From contig NZ_JAJOIL010000025.1 of assembly GCF_021209385.1 (NCBI RefSeq), forward strand, positions 1 to 42,297: a DNA stretch of 42,297 nucleotides, in the 5' to 3' direction. The stretch's first letter is position 1. The number at the start of each line of letters is the position of its first letter. Source of the DNA: Seleniivibrio sp. GTDB lineage: Bacteria > Chrysiogenota > Deferribacteres > Deferribacterales > Geovibrionaceae. The notes under the pieces were generated by a model that saw only the letters and a list, made by a program, of their open reading frames with translations, ran no database searches and was not told where the DNA came from. Below, piece by piece: positions 16,144 to 25,002 of this stretch. Made by a program: the position numbers and the translations under genes.

Positions 16144-17106
16144 ATGGAAGAAACAGAAGTAAATCGTTTAAAGAATTTCCCCATAACGCTTTTTTCAACG
16201 GTTATGGGGCTTTCGGGACTTGCCATAGCATATATGCGCTATGGTTCCGTGATGAAGGCAGGCACCATCGGGTTTTCAAAGTATTTTCTGTATGCAGTGA
16301 CCGTGTGGTTTGCCGTTCTTGTTCTTATCTATGCTCTTAAGCTGATAAAATATCCGACAGAGGTTAAGCACGAGTTTATCCACCCTGTGCGGATGAATTT
16401 TTTCCCCACCATATCTATTTCAATGCTCCTTTTAAGCATCGGATACGAGAACATATGCCACCCTTTTGCGTCTGCTCTGTGGTGGGCGGGTGCGCTTGTT
16501 CATATCACATTCACGTTTGTTATCATTAACATGTGGTTTTTCAGGGAGTATAAGATACACGCCATGAACCCAGCATGGTTCATTCCTGTTGTAGGTAATA
16601 TACTTGTGCCTGTTGTGGGGGCGAATTTCGGCGGAACCGAAATGTCGTGGTTCTTCTTCTCAATAGGGCTTGTTTTGTGGATTGTGCTTTATACGATAGT
16701 TATTTACAGGGTTATTTTTCACGATGCTCTTGTGCAGAAGTTCATGCCCACGCTGTTCATTATGATAGCACCCCCTGCCGTGGGTTTTATATCATATTCA
16801 AAACTGACCGGCGGACTGGATTCGTTCGGCAGGATTCTTTTCTATTTTGCAGTGTTTACAACGCTTGTGCTTGTTTCCATGTTTCCAAGGCTGAGAAAAG
16901 CTCCGTTCTATATGTCGTGGTGGGCGTATACGTTCCCTATGGACGCTATTACCATCGCGACGATACTGATGTATAAAATGACGGGCGCAGTGTTCTTTAA
17001 GTCAATGGCGCTTGTTCTGCTGGCGGTTACGACGTGTGTTGTTGTGCTGGTGCTGGTGAGAACTGTTGCTGAAATGTTATCGAAAAAGGTTTGTATTCCG
17101 GAATAA
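16144..17106 (+). CDS. SLAC1/TDT-family anion channel or transporter (TehA-like)
   Basis: The 320-residue inner-membrane protein has about ten hydrophobic helices and the typical opening LKNFPITLFSTVMGLSGLAIA. Later features are the conserved NPAWFIPVVGNILVP and a regularly spaced set of helices ending in a short basic tail. Relatives include the tellurite-resistance protein TehA, malic-acid transporters and plant SLAC1 anion channels. Substrate cannot be told. Position after arsC hints at an oxyanion, but the separate promoter-like sequence weakens that. The start is ATG with GAGGT a few bases upstream. The 3' end is convergent with the etf operon across a palindromic repeat. Confidence 0.87.
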   Translation: MEETEVNRLKNFPITLFSTVMGLSGLAIAYMRYGSVMKAGTIGFSKYFLYAVTVWFAVLVLIYALKLIKYPTEVKHEFIHPVRMNFFPTISISMLLLSIGYENICHPFASALWWAGALVHITFTFVIINMWFFREYKIHAMNPAWFIPVVGNILVPVVGANFGGTEMSWFFFSIGLVLWIVLYTIVIYRVIFHDALVQKFMPTLFIMIAPPAVGFISYSKLTGGLDSFGRILFYFAVFTTLVLVSMFPRLRKAPFYMSWWAYTFPMDAITIATILMYKMTGAVFFKSMALVLLAVTTCVVVLVLVRTVAEMLSKKVCIPE

Positions 17107-17112
17107 AAAAAA

Positions 17113-17195
17113 GATCGCCGCGTCACTGTCGCTCCTCGCGAAGACGGAATGAAATTCAGGTCTCTGCGAGGAACGAAGTGACGAAGCAGTCTCAT
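17113..17195 (+). repeat. Dispersed palindromic repeat, copy 1
   Basis: Between two convergent genes lie two arms: GTCACTGTCGCTCCTCGC at 17122-17139 and GCGAGGAACGAAGTGAC at 17166-17182, inverted and near-identical, with weaker pairing outside them. They could fold into a long imperfect hairpin. An 8-base A-run at 17105-17112 gives a T-run on the minus strand just after the hairpin, so it may also end the etf transcript. A 14-base block (17132-17145) recurs inverted at 27778-27791. Such REP-like elements are common in many genomes. Confidence 0.65.
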
Positions 17196-17204
17196 ATATA
17201 ATTC

Positions 17205-19130
17205 TTACAGAAGAACTGATTCTGCCAGAACTTCCGCTATATCCTTAACGAATATGCTTTTAGCATTAAGGTCTTTCATACCGTCTGACATCATCGTCAT
17301 GCAGTAGGGACAGGCTGTGCAGAGAGTTCCTGCGTTTGTGTCCAGAGCCTGCTGAGCGCGGTTCACGTTGATACGCTCGCCCAGATTCTCTTCCATCCAC
17401 ATGCGACCGCCGCCGGCTCCGCAGCAGAAAGCTGTGTCTTTAGTACGTTCCATCTCAACGGGTGCTTTGCCTGTGATTGCCTTGATGATGTTTCTGGGCT
17501 GTTCGTAAACGCCGTTGTGTCTGCCCAGATAGCATGAATCGTGGTATGTTATCACGGATTTTTTATGGTTGTCGTTCACTTTCAGTCTTCCGTCGCGCAC
17601 AAGCTCGTCCAGAAGCTGTGTATGGTGAATGACTTCGATATCAAGTCCGTACTGTTTGTAATCGTTTTTAAGTGTTGTGAAGCAGTGGGGACACTGTGTC
17701 ACTATCTTCTTAACGCCGCGGGCTTTGAACATCTCGACATTCTTAAGCGCCATCTGCTCGAAAACGTATTCGTTGCCCAGTCTGCGCAGACTGTCGCCGC
17801 AGCAGAGTTCGTCCTTGCCGAGAGTTCCCCATGTGACCTGCGCTTCGTTCATAAGCATCGCCACGGCAAGTGTTATCTGTTTACTGCGGGAATCGAATGC
17901 TCCGGCGCATCCGACGAAGAAGAGATATTCCGTTTCTTCAGGGTTGAAGTCTTTTGCCTTAATACCTGAAAATACTTTTGTGCGTTCAGAGGGTGCTATA
18001 CCCCAGGGGTTGCTTCTCTGTTCCATGTTCTCGAACAGGTTAAGCAGTTCTTCGGGGAAGTCGGAGTTCATCTGAACCATGTTTCTGCGCATTTTGATTA
18101 TCTTGGGCGCATGTTCGATGAACACCGGACAGACCTCCATGCAGGCTCCGCAGGTTACGCATGCCCAGATAGCGTCTTTTGATATCTGGTGTTCGCCTTC
18201 GCCCACAAGTTCCGCCTGTTTGGCGTTCATGTTCTCTTTTATTTTATGGATAAGGGTTCTGGGGTTCAGCGGCTTTCCCGTGAGATTTGCGGGGCAGTTG
18301 ACCTGGCATCTCCCGCATTCCGTACAGGTAAGGCTGTCCAGAAGGTCTTTCCATGTGAGATCCTGATATTTTTCAGCGCCGAGAACCTGAACTGTCTCAA
18401 AGTTTTCGCGCTGAGGGATAGCGGGTTTGTCCAGCAGTTTAAAGAATACGTTGGGGATAGCCGTAAGTATGTGCATGTGTTTGCTGTAAGGCAGGAAATT
18501 TATGAAGCCCAGCAGAAGCACCGCATGCGCCCACCAGAAGAACACCGCAAGTTTGTGTATACCTTCCGTATCAAGTCCGAGGTATGCAACAGAGAACAAT
18601 GCGGAGAAGGGGGCGAATTTCCATGGAAGCCAGCCCATCATTATTTCAAATGATGTGATGCCGAAATATGCAAGCATCAGCGCGCCGATAACCCCGAGGA
18701 TTATGAACGCCTCTGCTGTGCGCGATTCTTTATAGAGCGGGTGGAATATTTTTCTGAGTGCCGCTGCTATGACGGCTATAAGCACAAGAACTGAAACTAT
18801 GTCGAACACGAGTTTCAGCCAGTGGTGTACGGGTGCGGGAAGCATCCCGAAAGAAATTCTGGGGAAAAGCCCGCTGAGGAGGAATTCTCCGTTTGCCAGC
18901 AGAAGGATGAGGAACGACCAGAACAGAAGCGCGTGGTTTATGCCGAAACTGCCTCTGATGACGCTCTTCTGGAATATCGCGTTGATGAGGGTTGCGGCTG
19001 TTCTGATTCCGCCTCTGTCGGTTCTGTTCAGCGATCTGCCCTGTCTGACCAGACCTATCTTTTTGGTAACGCTGTATGCGAAAAAGATCATTGATACAGC
19101 AAACAATATGATAAAAGGTATATTAACCAT
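17205..19130 (-). CDS. Membrane Fe-S oxidoreductase linked to ETF (EMO-like, HdrD-type)
   Basis: The product is 641 residues from ATG 19130, chosen because GGTGGA lies 5 bases upstream; a GTG at 19139 has no such site. The N-terminal 230 residues contain five or six membrane helices of the nitrate-reductase-gamma type, expected to bind haem b. Two 4Fe-4S motifs follow ([11 protein letters not shown] and [11 protein letters not shown]), then two CCG domains (FVGCAGAF...CCGDSL and HDSCYLG...CCGAGGG). This layout matches ETF-menaquinone oxidoreductases described in syntrophic bacteria. It should pass electrons between the Etf flavoprotein and the quinone pool. The gene overlaps etfA by 8 bases and ends the operon. 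Confidence 0.87.
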   Translation of the reverse strand: MVNIPFIILFAVSMIFFAYSVTKKIGLVRQGRSLNRTDRGGIRTAATLINAIFQKSVIRGSFGINHALLFWSFLILLLANGEFLLSGLFPRISFGMLPAPVHHWLKLVFDIVSVLVLIAVIAAALRKIFHPLYKESRTAEAFIILGVIGALMLAYFGITSFEIMMGWLPWKFAPFSALFSVAYLGLDTEGIHKLAVFFWWAHAVLLLGFINFLPYSKHMHILTAIPNVFFKLLDKPAIPQRENFETVQVLGAEKYQDLTWKDLLDSLTCTECGRCQVNCPANLTGKPLNPRTLIHKIKENMNAKQAELVGEGEHQISKDAIWACVTCGACMEVCPVFIEHAPKIIKMRRNMVQMNSDFPEELLNLFENMEQRSNPWGIAPSERTKVFSGIKAKDFNPEETEYLFFVGCAGAFDSRSKQITLAVAMLMNEAQVTWGTLGKDELCCGDSLRRLGNEYVFEQMALKNVEMFKARGVKKIVTQCPHCFTTLKNDYKQYGLDIEVIHHTQLLDELVRDGRLKVNDNHKKSVITYHDSCYLGRHNGVYEQPRNIIKAITGKAPVEMERTKDTAFCCGAGGGRMWMEENLGERINVNRAQQALDTNAGTLCTACPYCMTMMSDGMKDLNAKSIFVKDIAEVLAESVLL

Positions 19131-20451
19131 TTCTTCCACCTTTTTCAGCCCTTCTTCTTCTTATCTCTTCTGTGAGAGCGGGAACAATCTCGAACAGGTC
19201 GCCTACGATGCCGTATGTTGCCACTTCAAAGATTGGCGCGTCCTTGTCCTTGTTTATTGCGATGATAACGTCGGAATCCTGCATACCCACAAGGTGCTGT
19301 ATGGCTCCGGAGATTCCGCAGGCGACGTATATCTTGGGTCTTACGGTCTTGCCCGTCTGTCCGACCTGTCTGGAGTGAGCCATCCATCCTGCATCAACAG
19401 CAGAGCGGGAAGCGGATACCGTTCCGCCCAGTTCGTCCGCAAGCTCCTGAAGTATCTTGAAGTTCTGCGGCGCCATCATTCCCCTTCCGCCGGAAACCAG
19501 TATCTCTGCGCCGGAGATGTCAACGTCGTCTGCCTTTTTGTCAGATACTATGCTCAGAACTTTGCTGAGGATGTCCTCTTCAACGACAGGAGGCTGTTCT
19601 GCGATTATGACTGCTTTGGATGCGTCGGCTTTTTTAGGCATGCCCATGACGCGGGGGCGTACGGTTGCCATCTGGGGACGGTATTTGTCGCACATGATGG
19701 TTGCCATGATGTTTCCGCCGAAAGCGGGTCGGGTCTGCATCAGGTTGCGCTTGTCGTCGATGTCAAGCCCTGTGCAGTCCGCGGTAAGTCCCGTCGCAAC
19801 CTCTGTTGCCACGGCACCCGCAAGGTCGCGTCCCATACCGGTTGCGCCCATGAGGATAACTTCGGGTCTGTATTTTTCCACGAGCCAGCACATTGCCCTG
19901 TGATAGCTCTGGGTTCTGTAGTTTTTGAAAACGGGCATATCGGCGAGATACACCTTTTCAGCGCCGTATCTGCCTGCGTCTTCGGCTATGTGGGCAACGT
20001 TTTCGCCCATCACCACAGCGCAAAGCTCAACGCCGAGCTTGTCGGCGAGTTTGCGTCCTTCGCCCAGAAGCTCCCATGAAACGTCTGCGGCGACCCCTTC
20101 GGTCTGTTCCACAAACACCCAAACGCCTCTGTACTGCGCCAGATATTCCTTGAGTTTTTTATCCTCTTCGGAAAGTTCCTCTTCGGCTGCGCCTGCGGCT
20201 TTCTGTTTTTCCCATGCCTCAAGCTGAGCTTTCTGCTCATCGGTGAGGAACATATACAGCGCGTCGGCGGGACATACTTTGATACATTTGTCACAGCCGA
20301 TACATTTTACTTCATCTATTATAGGTGAGCCTTCGCCGTCCATTTTAACTGCGTCAACGGGGCAGGCGCTTTCACACCTTGCACCGCAGGCTATGCAGGT
20401 GTCGGGCTTAAGCCTCGCCTTGCCTCTCGGTTTTTTTATCTTTTCTGCCAT
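19123..20451 (-). CDS. etfA: Electron-transfer flavoprotein alpha subunit fused to a ferredoxin domain
   Basis: The 442-residue product starts with a two-cluster ferredoxin domain: C19, C22, C26 and C30, then C50, C53, C56 and C60. The first cluster has three residues between its second and third Cys instead of two ([13 protein letters not shown]). A short acidic linker follows, then a full EtfA: an N-terminal Rossmann-like half and the FAD-binding C-terminal half with [28 protein letters not shown] and [10 protein letters not shown]. It pairs with EtfB and the downstream membrane Fe-S protein. Ferredoxin-fused EtfA occurs in anaerobes and may take electrons from ferredoxin as well as from dehydrogenases. 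Whether this ETF bifurcates electrons is not settled by sequence. Confidence 0.92.
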   Translation of the reverse strand: MAEKIKKPRGKARLKPDTCIACGARCESACPVDAVKMDGEGSPIIDEVKCIGCDKCIKVCPADALYMFLTDEQKAQLEAWEKQKAAGAAEEELSEEDKKLKEYLAQYRGVWVFVEQTEGVAADVSWELLGEGRKLADKLGVELCAVVMGENVAHIAEDAGRYGAEKVYLADMPVFKNYRTQSYHRAMCWLVEKYRPEVILMGATGMGRDLAGAVATEVATGLTADCTGLDIDDKRNLMQTRPAFGGNIMATIMCDKYRPQMATVRPRVMGMPKKADASKAVIIAEQPPVVEEDILSKVLSIVSDKKADDVDISGAEILVSGGRGMMAPQNFKILQELADELGGTVSASRSAVDAGWMAHSRQVGQTGKTVRPKIYVACGISGAIQHLVGMQDSDVIIAINKDKDAPIFEVATYGIVGDLFEIVPALTEEIRRRRAEKGGRNG

Positions 20452-20463
20452 CTTGTCAGTTCC

Positions 20464-21276
20464 TTATACTGTAATAATGTCTTTTGATATCATTTTGTCC
20501 AAAAGCAGCGAAGCCACGTCTTTCGGATCGCTGATGCCTGTGCCGATCATTTCTCCCTTGTCCCTCTGGGGGGAGAAGATCTTGCTTACCCATGTGGGGG
20601 AGCCTTTCAGACCTATTTTGTTCACGTCAAGCTGAAGAACCTCGTTACTCCACATTTCAACCTGCGCCTCTTTGGAGTGCAGTCTCATGGGAACTGTGGG
20701 ATATCTGGGGCGGTTTATTTCCCGCACGACGGTTATCATTGCCGGAAGTACTGTCTGTACAGTTTCGTATCTGCCTTCAAGCTTTCTGCGGACGATGAGT
20801 TTTTTTGATTCGATGTCGAGCTCGACTATCTTGTCAACCAGAGTGAGCTGTTCCAGCTCCATGCGGGTTGCAATGCCGGGACCGACCTGTGCGGTGTCTC
20901 CGTCGATGGTCTGCTTTCCGCAGAAAACTATTCCGACTTCTTCGTCTTCGGCAAGTTTTCGTATTGCGGCTGTAAGAACATTGCTGGTTGCAAGGGTGTC
21001 GGCACCTCCGAATACCCTGTCGGACACCAGAATCGCTCTGTCCGCACCCAAAGACAGAGCCTTACGCAACGCGGCCTCTGCATTGGGAGGTCCCATTGAG
21101 ACCGCAGTGACCTTAAATCCGTATCTGTCCTTGAGTCTCAGACATTCCTCCAGTGCGTGTGTGTCGTAGGGGTTAACGATGAACGGGATTCCGTCTCTGA
21201 CCAGAGTGTTTGTCTTCGGGTCGATCTGCACCTGTGTGGTGTCAGGTACCTGTTTGATACATGCTATGACCTGCAT
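20464..21276 (-). CDS. etfB: Electron-transfer flavoprotein beta subunit
   Basis: The 270-residue product opens with MQVIACIKQVPDTTQVQID, the standard EtfB start, and contains CGKQTIDGDTAQVGPGIA, the nucleotide-binding signature of the family. It has the later segment PAMITVVREINRPRYPTVP that contacts EtfA. It is the first gene of the minus-strand operon, with GAGGT before its ATG and a 12-base gap to etfA. EtfB and EtfA together carry electrons from acyl-CoA or similar dehydrogenases. No dehydrogenase gene lies next to this operon, so the electron donor is unknown. Confidence 0.93.
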   Translation of the reverse strand: MQVIACIKQVPDTTQVQIDPKTNTLVRDGIPFIVNPYDTHALEECLRLKDRYGFKVTAVSMGPPNAEAALRKALSLGADRAILVSDRVFGGADTLATSNVLTAAIRKLAEDEEVGIVFCGKQTIDGDTAQVGPGIATRMELEQLTLVDKIVELDIESKKLIVRRKLEGRYETVQTVLPAMITVVREINRPRYPTVPMRLHSKEAQVEMWSNEVLQLDVNKIGLKGSPTWVSKIFSPQRDKGEMIGTGISDPKDVASLLLDKMISKDIITV

Positions 21277-21632
21277 AACTACCTCATATATGTCATTTCA
21301 CGCCGTATTGTTTTTTGGGCGTTGTACATTTCTCTCTGAGTGAGTTCTGTGGCATAATAATAAAAGGTGGGAATACCAGCGCACATGCTTCCTGTGCGGG
21401 TTTTGCGTTATTATGAACACAGGAAACAAACGGCGTTTACAATCATGTAAAGTACCATAAAAAAAAGTTAATACAAACTATTTTTTCGTTTTATTCCGCA
21501 AAAAACCTTTTGGTTTAAATGTTACAATCTCAAAGAAGTTTGAATACACAGGAAAAACATAATCTACAAGGAACAAAATGTAATATATACTGTCATATAG
21601 GTTACAAATGATTGTTTAAGAGAGAAGCATCA
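21277..21632. other. Divergent intergenic region between etfB and the efflux operon
   Basis: About 355 bp separate two divergent operons, so both promoters should be here, but I found no convincing pair of boxes. It holds nested inverted repeats: CGCACA (21380-21385) with TGTGCG (21393-21398), and TCCTGTG (21390-21396) with CACAGGA (21418-21424). These share bases and could not form at once. A compact palindrome lies at 21436-21451. No ORF with a credible start was seen. Confidence 0.5.
21436..21451. promoter_or_regulatory. Palindrome TTTACA-N4-TGTAAA, candidate operator
   Basis: TTTACA (21436-21441) and TGTAAA (21446-21451) are perfect inverted hexamers with a 4-bp spacer, a size typical of TetR, MarR or GntR dimers. 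The site is about midway between etfB and the efflux operon. No regulator gene is adjacent, so which operon it serves is unknown. Confidence 0.35.
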
Positions 21633-23054
21633 ATGACATTATTAAGAATTTTTTTGTATCTGTCTGTTGTCCTTTCTGTTTTTGGCTGTGCTTCGGTGGG
21701 GCGGGACTATGTCCGTCCTGACGCGAATCTGCCGGCGGGCTGGCACACGGCACTGAACAATCCTGTCAAGGCTGAGGCAGATAATCCTCAGATGGTAGGC
21801 AACTGGTGGACGGTATTCGGTGACGATACGCTGAACAAACTGGTTGGGATGACCGTTGACGGCAATCTGGATATCAAAAAAGCGTACGCAGTTCTAGCCG
21901 CATCAAGGGCGCAACTGGGTGTTACGAAGGCTGACGGAAAACCGAATCTTTCTGCATCTGCAGCGGCAACCGGAACTTATTCCGGAAGAACAGAGAGTTC
22001 TTCGGATAACTACAGCGCGGGATTTGACGCATCGTGGGAGATAGATCTCTTCGGCGGTGTGAGGAGAAGTGTTGAAGCGGCTGCTGCCGATGCCGATGCT
22101 TCAAGGGAATCTCTGCACGATGTTCTGGTTTCGCTCACGGCGGAAACCGCGAAAAATTACATATCACTTCGGGTGGCTCAAAACAACATGAACTATACGG
22201 AGCAGGATATCACCACAAAGACAGAGCTTTACAACATAGCCGACTGGAAATATCAGGCGGGAACCGGAACGGAAGCGGACGTTAAAACAGCTCTGTATTC
22301 TCTGGAATATGCAAAGACAGGGCTTAACGATCTTCGTATAGAGATAGGTGAATATCTGAACCGTCTGGCAGTTCTGACAGGTCAGACTCCGGGCAGTCTT
22401 GATGAAATGCTGAAAAACATCAGACCTGTTCCTCTGGTGCCTGTAACAGCGGCAGTGGGTGTTCCGGCGGATATGCTTCGCCGCAGACCGGACGTTCGCA
22501 AGGCAGAGCGCGAGCTTGCGGCACAGACGGCGCGTGTGGGCGTTGCAGAGGCGGATAAATATCCTAAACTGACCCTTACGGGTTCCATAGGGTTTTCAGC
22601 GGCGGATACTGGCAGTCTTTTTGAAAAAAGCAGTTCCAGTGCGTCTATCGGTCCCAGCCTCTCATGGAAGCTTTTCGATTTCGGAGCTATAAAAAATAAT
22701 ATAAAGGTGCAGGATGAGACCAGAAAGCAGTATCTGGCAGCGTATGAATCCGCTGTTCTGACTGCTATGGAGGAGTCCGAGAACGCCATGAAGTCATATT
22801 CAGAAGATTATGCCAAAACGCTTCAGCTTGCCAAAGCGGCGGATGCGGCAAAGGATGCGTATGATCTCACAAAGAACAGCTATCAGGCGGGACTTTCCGA
22901 TTATTCGGACGTTATGACCGCCCAGCAGTCATATATCAGTTATGTTAAACAGCTTTCCGCAGGAAAAGGTACTGCGGGAACAGATCTGGTCGCACTTTAC
23001 AAAGCGCTTGGCGGCGGCTGGGAATCCACAGAAACAGGGGAGAAAGATAAATGA
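21633..23054 (+). CDS. Outer-membrane efflux lipoprotein (TolC/NodT family)
   Basis: ATG 21633 is preferred to a TTG at 21612 because it places a clean lipoprotein signal at the N terminus (LSVFGC, lipidated Cys19). The mature part follows the NodT pattern: DYVRPDANLPAGW, then NWWTVFGDDTLNKLV. Two repeated coiled-coil OEP domains come next, the second starting near PADMLRRRPDVRKAERELAA. It is the trimeric exit duct of a tripartite pump, spanning outer membrane and periplasm. NodT-type lipoproteins usually serve RND pumps, but the next genes encode a MacA-like adaptor and ABC components, with which it overlaps by 4 bases. Confidence 0.9.
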   Translation: MTLLRIFLYLSVVLSVFGCASVGRDYVRPDANLPAGWHTALNNPVKAEADNPQMVGNWWTVFGDDTLNKLVGMTVDGNLDIKKAYAVLAASRAQLGVTKADGKPNLSASAAATGTYSGRTESSSDNYSAGFDASWEIDLFGGVRRSVEAAAADADASRESLHDVLVSLTAETAKNYISLRVAQNNMNYTEQDITTKTELYNIADWKYQAGTGTEADVKTALYSLEYAKTGLNDLRIEIGEYLNRLAVLTGQTPGSLDEMLKNIRPVPLVPVTAAVGVPADMLRRRPDVRKAERELAAQTARVGVAEADKYPKLTLTGSIGFSAADTGSLFEKSSSSASIGPSLSWKLFDFGAIKNNIKVQDETRKQYLAAYESAVLTAMEESENAMKSYSEDYAKTLQLAKAADAAKDAYDLTKNSYQAGLSDYSDVMTAQQSYISYVKQLSAGKGTAGTDLVALYKALGGGWESTETGEKDK

Positions 23055-24316
23055 GCAATATAAATCCTTCAGATATAGCTGCCAAGGTTGGCGGCGGGAA
23101 AAAAGGCAAAGGACGTAAAAAACTCATCTGGACAGGCATTGCGGTTATAGTGGTCGTTCTGCTGCTGCTGAGAGTTTTCGGAGGCGGTCGCGGGGAGATG
23201 CCGCAATTTAAAACCGTCAAAGCGGAGAAGGGAGACTTCACCGTTAAGATATCCGCCACAGGTACCCTTGAACCCACCAACGAAGTATCCGTGGGTAGTG
23301 AACTTTCAGGTACGGTTAAGACAGTTTATGTGGATTATAACAGTCAGGTGGTTAAGGGTCAGCTTTTGGCAGAGCTGGACACGGAGAAACTTGAGAGTAC
23401 TCTCACACAGTATAAAGCGGCGCTGAAGGTTGCGGAAGCATCCATACTCCAGTCGCAGGCGACAGAAAAAGAAACTCTGGCAAAGCTGAACAGACTTAAA
23501 AATCTCTACGATATAACAGGCGGCAAGTCACCATCAAAAACCGATATGGAAACAGCACAGGCTGAATATGACAGAGCAGTTGCAAACACTGCTTCCGCAT
23601 TTGCACAGGCAGATCAGGCAAGGGCAAACGTTAAATCTTCCCAGACAGACCTTGGAAAGGCAAAAATAGTCTCTCCCGTTAACGGTATCGTGCTTACGAG
23701 AAGCATCGAACCAGGGCAGACCATCGCAGCATCATATCAGGCGCCGGAACTCTTCACTCTGGCTGAGGATCTGCGCGAAATGGAGCTTAACGTCGATGTG
23801 GACGAGGCGGACATAGGACAGGTACGCGACGGTATGCGCGCGGAATTCACTGTTGATGCCTACCCCGATAAAATTTTCAAGGGCGACATAATACAGGCGA
23901 GATACGGTTCCGAGACCACTGACAACGTTGTAACCTATACGACAGTTATCAGGGTTGAAAACAGAGAACTTCTTCTTCGTCCGGGAATGACGGCTACGGC
24001 TGACATTATCGTTAAAGAACAGAAGGACGCCGTAATGATTCCCAACGAAGTGTTCCGCTATGCACCCCCTGCAATGGGTGAGAGAAAAGAATCTTTCATA
24101 AGCAAGCTGATGCCCAGACCTCCCAGAAGACCACAGCAGACAAAGGTTGTTAAACAGGAAGGAATGCAGACTGTTTACAAACTTGTGAACGGTATGCCTG
24201 AGCCTGTTCAGGTGAAAACCGGGGAATCAAACGGCAGCAGCAGAGAGCTTTTAGAGGGCGATATAAAAGCCGGCGATATTCTTGTTGTCGGCACTGTAAC
24301 AGCGAAGGGAAAGTGA
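23051..24316 (+). CDS. macA: Periplasmic adaptor protein of MacA type
   Basis: The 421-residue product has one N-terminal membrane anchor (about 24-43), a biotinyl-lipoyl half-motif (ISATGTLEPTNEVSVGSELS), and a helical hairpin of about 100 residues rich in Ala, Gln and Lys. The second lipoyl half (KIVSPVNGIVLTRSIEPGQT) and beta-barrel domains follow. A basic Pro/Arg-rich insert near MPRPPRRPQQ lies before the membrane-proximal domain. It links the ABC permease to the outer-membrane duct. Immediate overlap with both neighbours (4 bases and 1 base) supports a complete export operon. MacA is the best family match, though HlyD-type adaptors of other ABC pumps look alike. Confidence 0.88.
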   Translation: MSNINPSDIAAKVGGGKKGKGRKKLIWTGIAVIVVVLLLLRVFGGGRGEMPQFKTVKAEKGDFTVKISATGTLEPTNEVSVGSELSGTVKTVYVDYNSQVVKGQLLAELDTEKLESTLTQYKAALKVAEASILQSQATEKETLAKLNRLKNLYDITGGKSPSKTDMETAQAEYDRAVANTASAFAQADQARANVKSSQTDLGKAKIVSPVNGIVLTRSIEPGQTIAASYQAPELFTLAEDLREMELNVDVDEADIGQVRDGMRAEFTVDAYPDKIFKGDIIQARYGSETTDNVVTYTTVIRVENRELLLRPGMTATADIIVKEQKDAVMIPNEVFRYAPPAMGERKESFISKLMPRPPRRPQQTKVVKQEGMQTVYKLVNGMPEPVQVKTGESNGSSRELLEGDIKAGDILVVGTVTAKGK

Positions 24317-25002
24317 TGGGAAATTCAGACACACCGCTGATACAGCTTAAGGGTGTGACGAAGGTCTACGGGATGGGACAGTCGGAGATGCATGCACTGC
24401 GCGGCATTGATCTGACCATCGAAAGCGGTGACTTCGTTGCGGTGATGGGTCCCAGCGGTTCCGGAAAATCCACCTGCATGAACATCCTCGGCTGTCTGGA
24501 TACGCCGACGGCGGGTTCTTATAAATTCGGAGGGCTGGAGGTGCGCGGTTTGGAGCGCGACCAGCTTGCCAGACTGCGCAGAAACTATATCGGATTCGTG
24601 TTTCAGGGGTTTAACCTTTTAAGCCGTACCAGCGCGCTGGAAAACGTGGAACTTCCCCTCCTCTACAGAGGCGTTTCATCCGCTCACAGAAAAGAGGCGG
24701 CGAAAAGAGCGCTTAACCTTGTGGGGCTGACAGGCTGGGAGAAGCATAACCCCAACGAACTTTCCGGCGGTCAGCAGCAGAGGGTGGCGATAGCAAGGGC
24801 TATAGTCACCGAGCCTTCCGTGCTTTTTGCGGATGAACCCACGGGAAACCTTGATTCGGCAAGGAGTATCGAGATTATGGAGCTTCTGACACGGCTTAAT
24901 CAGGAGAAGGGAATAACAGTTGTAATGGTCACCCACGAACCTGACATGGCGGAATACGCAAAGCGTTCCGTACATTTCAAAGACGGGCTGGTGGTGTCAT
25001 GA
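24316..25002 (+). CDS. ABC transporter ATPase, MacB/LolD type
   Basis: The start is ATG 24316, sharing its A with the stop of the adaptor gene; AAGGGA lies 5 bases upstream. The 228-residue protein has Walker A GPSGSGKST, Q-loop FQGFNLL, signature LSGGQQQR, Walker B VLFADEPTGNLD and H-loop VTHEPD. The sequence is of the MacB/LolD/FtsE class that works with FtsX-fold permeases. It powers the tripartite exporter by ATP hydrolysis at the cytoplasmic face. In E. coli MacB the ATPase and permease are fused, while here they are separate genes joined by an ATGA overlap. Confidence 0.92.
   Translation: MGNSDTPLIQLKGVTKVYGMGQSEMHALRGIDLTIESGDFVAVMGPSGSGKSTCMNILGCLDTPTAGSYKFGGLEVRGLERDQLARLRRNYIGFVFQGFNLLSRTSALENVELPLLYRGVSSAHRKEAAKRALNLVGLTGWEKHNPNELSGGQQQRVAIARAIVTEPSVLFADEPTGNLDSARSIEIMELLTRLNQEKGITVVMVTHEPDMAEYAKRSVHFKDGLVVS

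Noticed and set aside
18769-20079. 436-codon plus-strand open frame opposite etfA and the EMO-like gene
   Set aside because: It is wholly antisense to two well-recognised genes, has a low-complexity Ser/Cys/His-rich translation and no ribosome-binding site; a shadow of their codon use.
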